From Dehalococcoidia bacterium (GTDB taxonomy: Bacteria > Chloroflexota > Dehalococcoidia > Dehalococcoidales > JAUVZE01), in the NCBI GenBank assembly GCA_030602665.1, contig JAUVZE010000060.1, positions 1-6,678 on the forward strand: DNA of 6,678 nucleotides, read 5' to 3'. A model generated the notes under the pieces. That model saw only the letters and a list, made by a program, of their open reading frames with translations. It searched no databases and had not been told where the DNA came from. Positions 6,054-6,678 of the stretch are shown here, in pieces; the stretch's first letter is position 1; every line of letters starts with the position of its first letter. Made by a program: the position numbers and the translations under genes.

Positions 6054-6068
6054 GGTTTTAATAAAACC
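6054..6068. repeat. Short perfect AT-rich palindrome between porB and pabB
   Basis: GGTTTTA and TAAAACC flank a single A, a 7-bp inverted repeat centred on 6061, about 100 nt after the porB stop and just before the pabB promoter. The arms are too AT-rich and the loop too small for a convincing terminator. It could be a protein binding site or chance. Confidence 0.25.
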
Positions 6069-6081
6069 CTTCCGACTTCAA

Positions 6082-6110
6082 TTGACGAGGCTTGCCCACT
6101 GTTGTATGAT
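6082..6110 (+). promoter_or_regulatory. pabB: Sigma70-type promoter of the pabB-like gene
   Basis: TTGACG (6082-6087, five of six to consensus) is followed after exactly 17 bp by TATGAT (6105-6110, five of six). It is the best -35/-10 pair in the window. Transcription would start near 6117, giving a leader of about 40 nt to the ATG at 6157. It separates the pabB-like gene from the por operon. Confidence 0.65.
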
Positions 6111-6156
6111 GCCAGTAACTGTCGGCAAGGTAGAATCCTCACCGTAGTTTAGATAC

Positions 6157-6678
6157 ATGGTCAGAGCATCTCGCTGTCCACTGATAGAAGAAATAGACGC
6201 AGAGTTGTCACCGCTTGACGCCTTCAAACTCTTCAGGAATAAGCCGTTCAGTTTCTTCCTAGATAGTGGCATGGATGCTCACAAACTAGGACGCTATTCT
6301 TTTATCGGCAGCGACCCTTTCCTAGTGCTTAGCACCCATGGCAGTGAAATTATTCTCACCCGAGGTGCTGAAAAGAGCCGCTTAAGTGGCAATCCCTTTG
6401 ATGTCCTGAATCATTTCTTAGAAGCCTATCACCTGGACCCTTGTTCCTCACCAGTACCGTTCGTTGGCGGCGCGGTGGGTTACTTCAGCTATGACCTTTG
6501 TCATTTTATTGAGCGGCTGCCTAGCACTGCCATAGACGACCTCAAACTACCGGAGTGCTACCTTGGCTTCTATGACCTGGTTTTAGCCTTTGATAACCTT
6601 CAAGGTAAGGCCTATATCATCTCCACCGGTTTCCCTGAATTAAGAGAGAGCAAAAGAATAGAGAGGGCGAGCCAGCGT
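6157..6678 (+). CDS. pabB: Aminodeoxychorismate synthase component I / anthranilate synthase component I family, N-terminal part (truncated by window)
   Basis: 174 codons remain open to the right edge. The protein begins MVRASRCPLIEEIDAELSPL and contains FSFFLDSGMDAHKLGRYSFIG (about residues 31-51) and FVGGAVGYFSYDL (about 107-119), hallmarks of the N-terminal domain of TrpE/PabB enzymes. FFLDSG stands where feedback-sensitive TrpE usually has LLES, the tryptophan-binding motif, so PabB (chorismate + glutamine-derived ammonia to aminodeoxychorismate, folate pathway) is preferred. The catalytic C-terminal chorismate-binding domain is outside the window. The ATG at 6157 is the first start after an in-frame TAG at 6145-6147, but no Shine-Dalgarno sequence is seen close to it; AAGG at 6127-6130 is too far. 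TrpE or another chorismate-binding enzyme remains possible. Confidence 0.8.
   Translation, partial: MVRASRCPLIEEIDAELSPLDAFKLFRNKPFSFFLDSGMDAHKLGRYSFIGSDPFLVLSTHGSEIILTRGAEKSRLSGNPFDVLNHFLEAYHLDPCSSPVPFVGGAVGYFSYDLCHFIERLPSTAIDDLKLPECYLGFYDLVLAFDNLQGKAYIISTGFPELRESKRIERASQR

Noticed and set aside
6078..6272. Minus-strand open frame of 64 codons across the pabB start
   Set aside because: It overlaps the pabB promoter and its conserved N-terminus on the opposite strand and has no recognisable domain.
1..6678. CRISPR array, transposon ends or phage genes
   Set aside because: No regularly spaced repeats, transposase, integrase or phage motifs were seen on either strand.

Overview
The window reads as a piece of a bacterial chromosome of moderate GC content. 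Its best-supported content is a four-gene operon for an oxygen-sensitive pyruvate (2-oxoacid):acceptor oxidoreductase, so an anaerobe is likely. The set of an NfnL/GltD-like flavoprotein fused to a PorD-like ferredoxin, an archaeal-style endonuclease-IV-like protein, an FtsH-like N-terminus and a PabB is most reminiscent of the Dehalococcoidia (Chloroflexota). That assignment is inference from protein flavour, not from a marker gene.

Layout. On the minus strand at the left edge is the first 30 codons of a membrane-anchored protein, probably the FtsH protease, with its own extended -10 promoter. Upstream of it on the same strand is a complete 275-residue TIM-barrel protein of the endonuclease IV / xylose isomerase-like superfamily. 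An intergenic stretch (1041-1351) then carries the divergent promoter of that gene and a good sigma70-type promoter facing right. After it comes a tRNA-Glu(CTC) at 1352-1425.

From 1615 to 5953, all on the plus strand, lie four tightly coupled genes: the gamma subunit (porG), a 566-residue fusion, the alpha subunit (porA) and the beta subunit (porB). The fusion joins a GltD/NfnL-like FAD and NAD(P)-type oxidoreductase to a C-terminal 2x[4Fe-4S] ferredoxin domain. The junctions are a direct stop-start abutment, a 13-nt overlap and a 4-nt ATGA overlap, which implies equimolar production of one complex. The ferredoxin domain stands where a separate porD would be expected, so the flavoprotein is probably a physical part of the enzyme. 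It would carry electrons between the PorB cluster and a flavin, and then NAD(P)H or another carrier.

After a 203-nt gap with a near-consensus promoter, the right edge holds the first 174 codons of a chorismate-utilising enzyme, best called aminodeoxychorismate synthase component I (PabB), cut off by the window.

The most interesting points are the fused flavoprotein, its altered second nucleotide-binding glycine motif (GENN where GGGN is usual) and its unusual arrangement of cysteines. There is no CRISPR array, transposase or phage gene.
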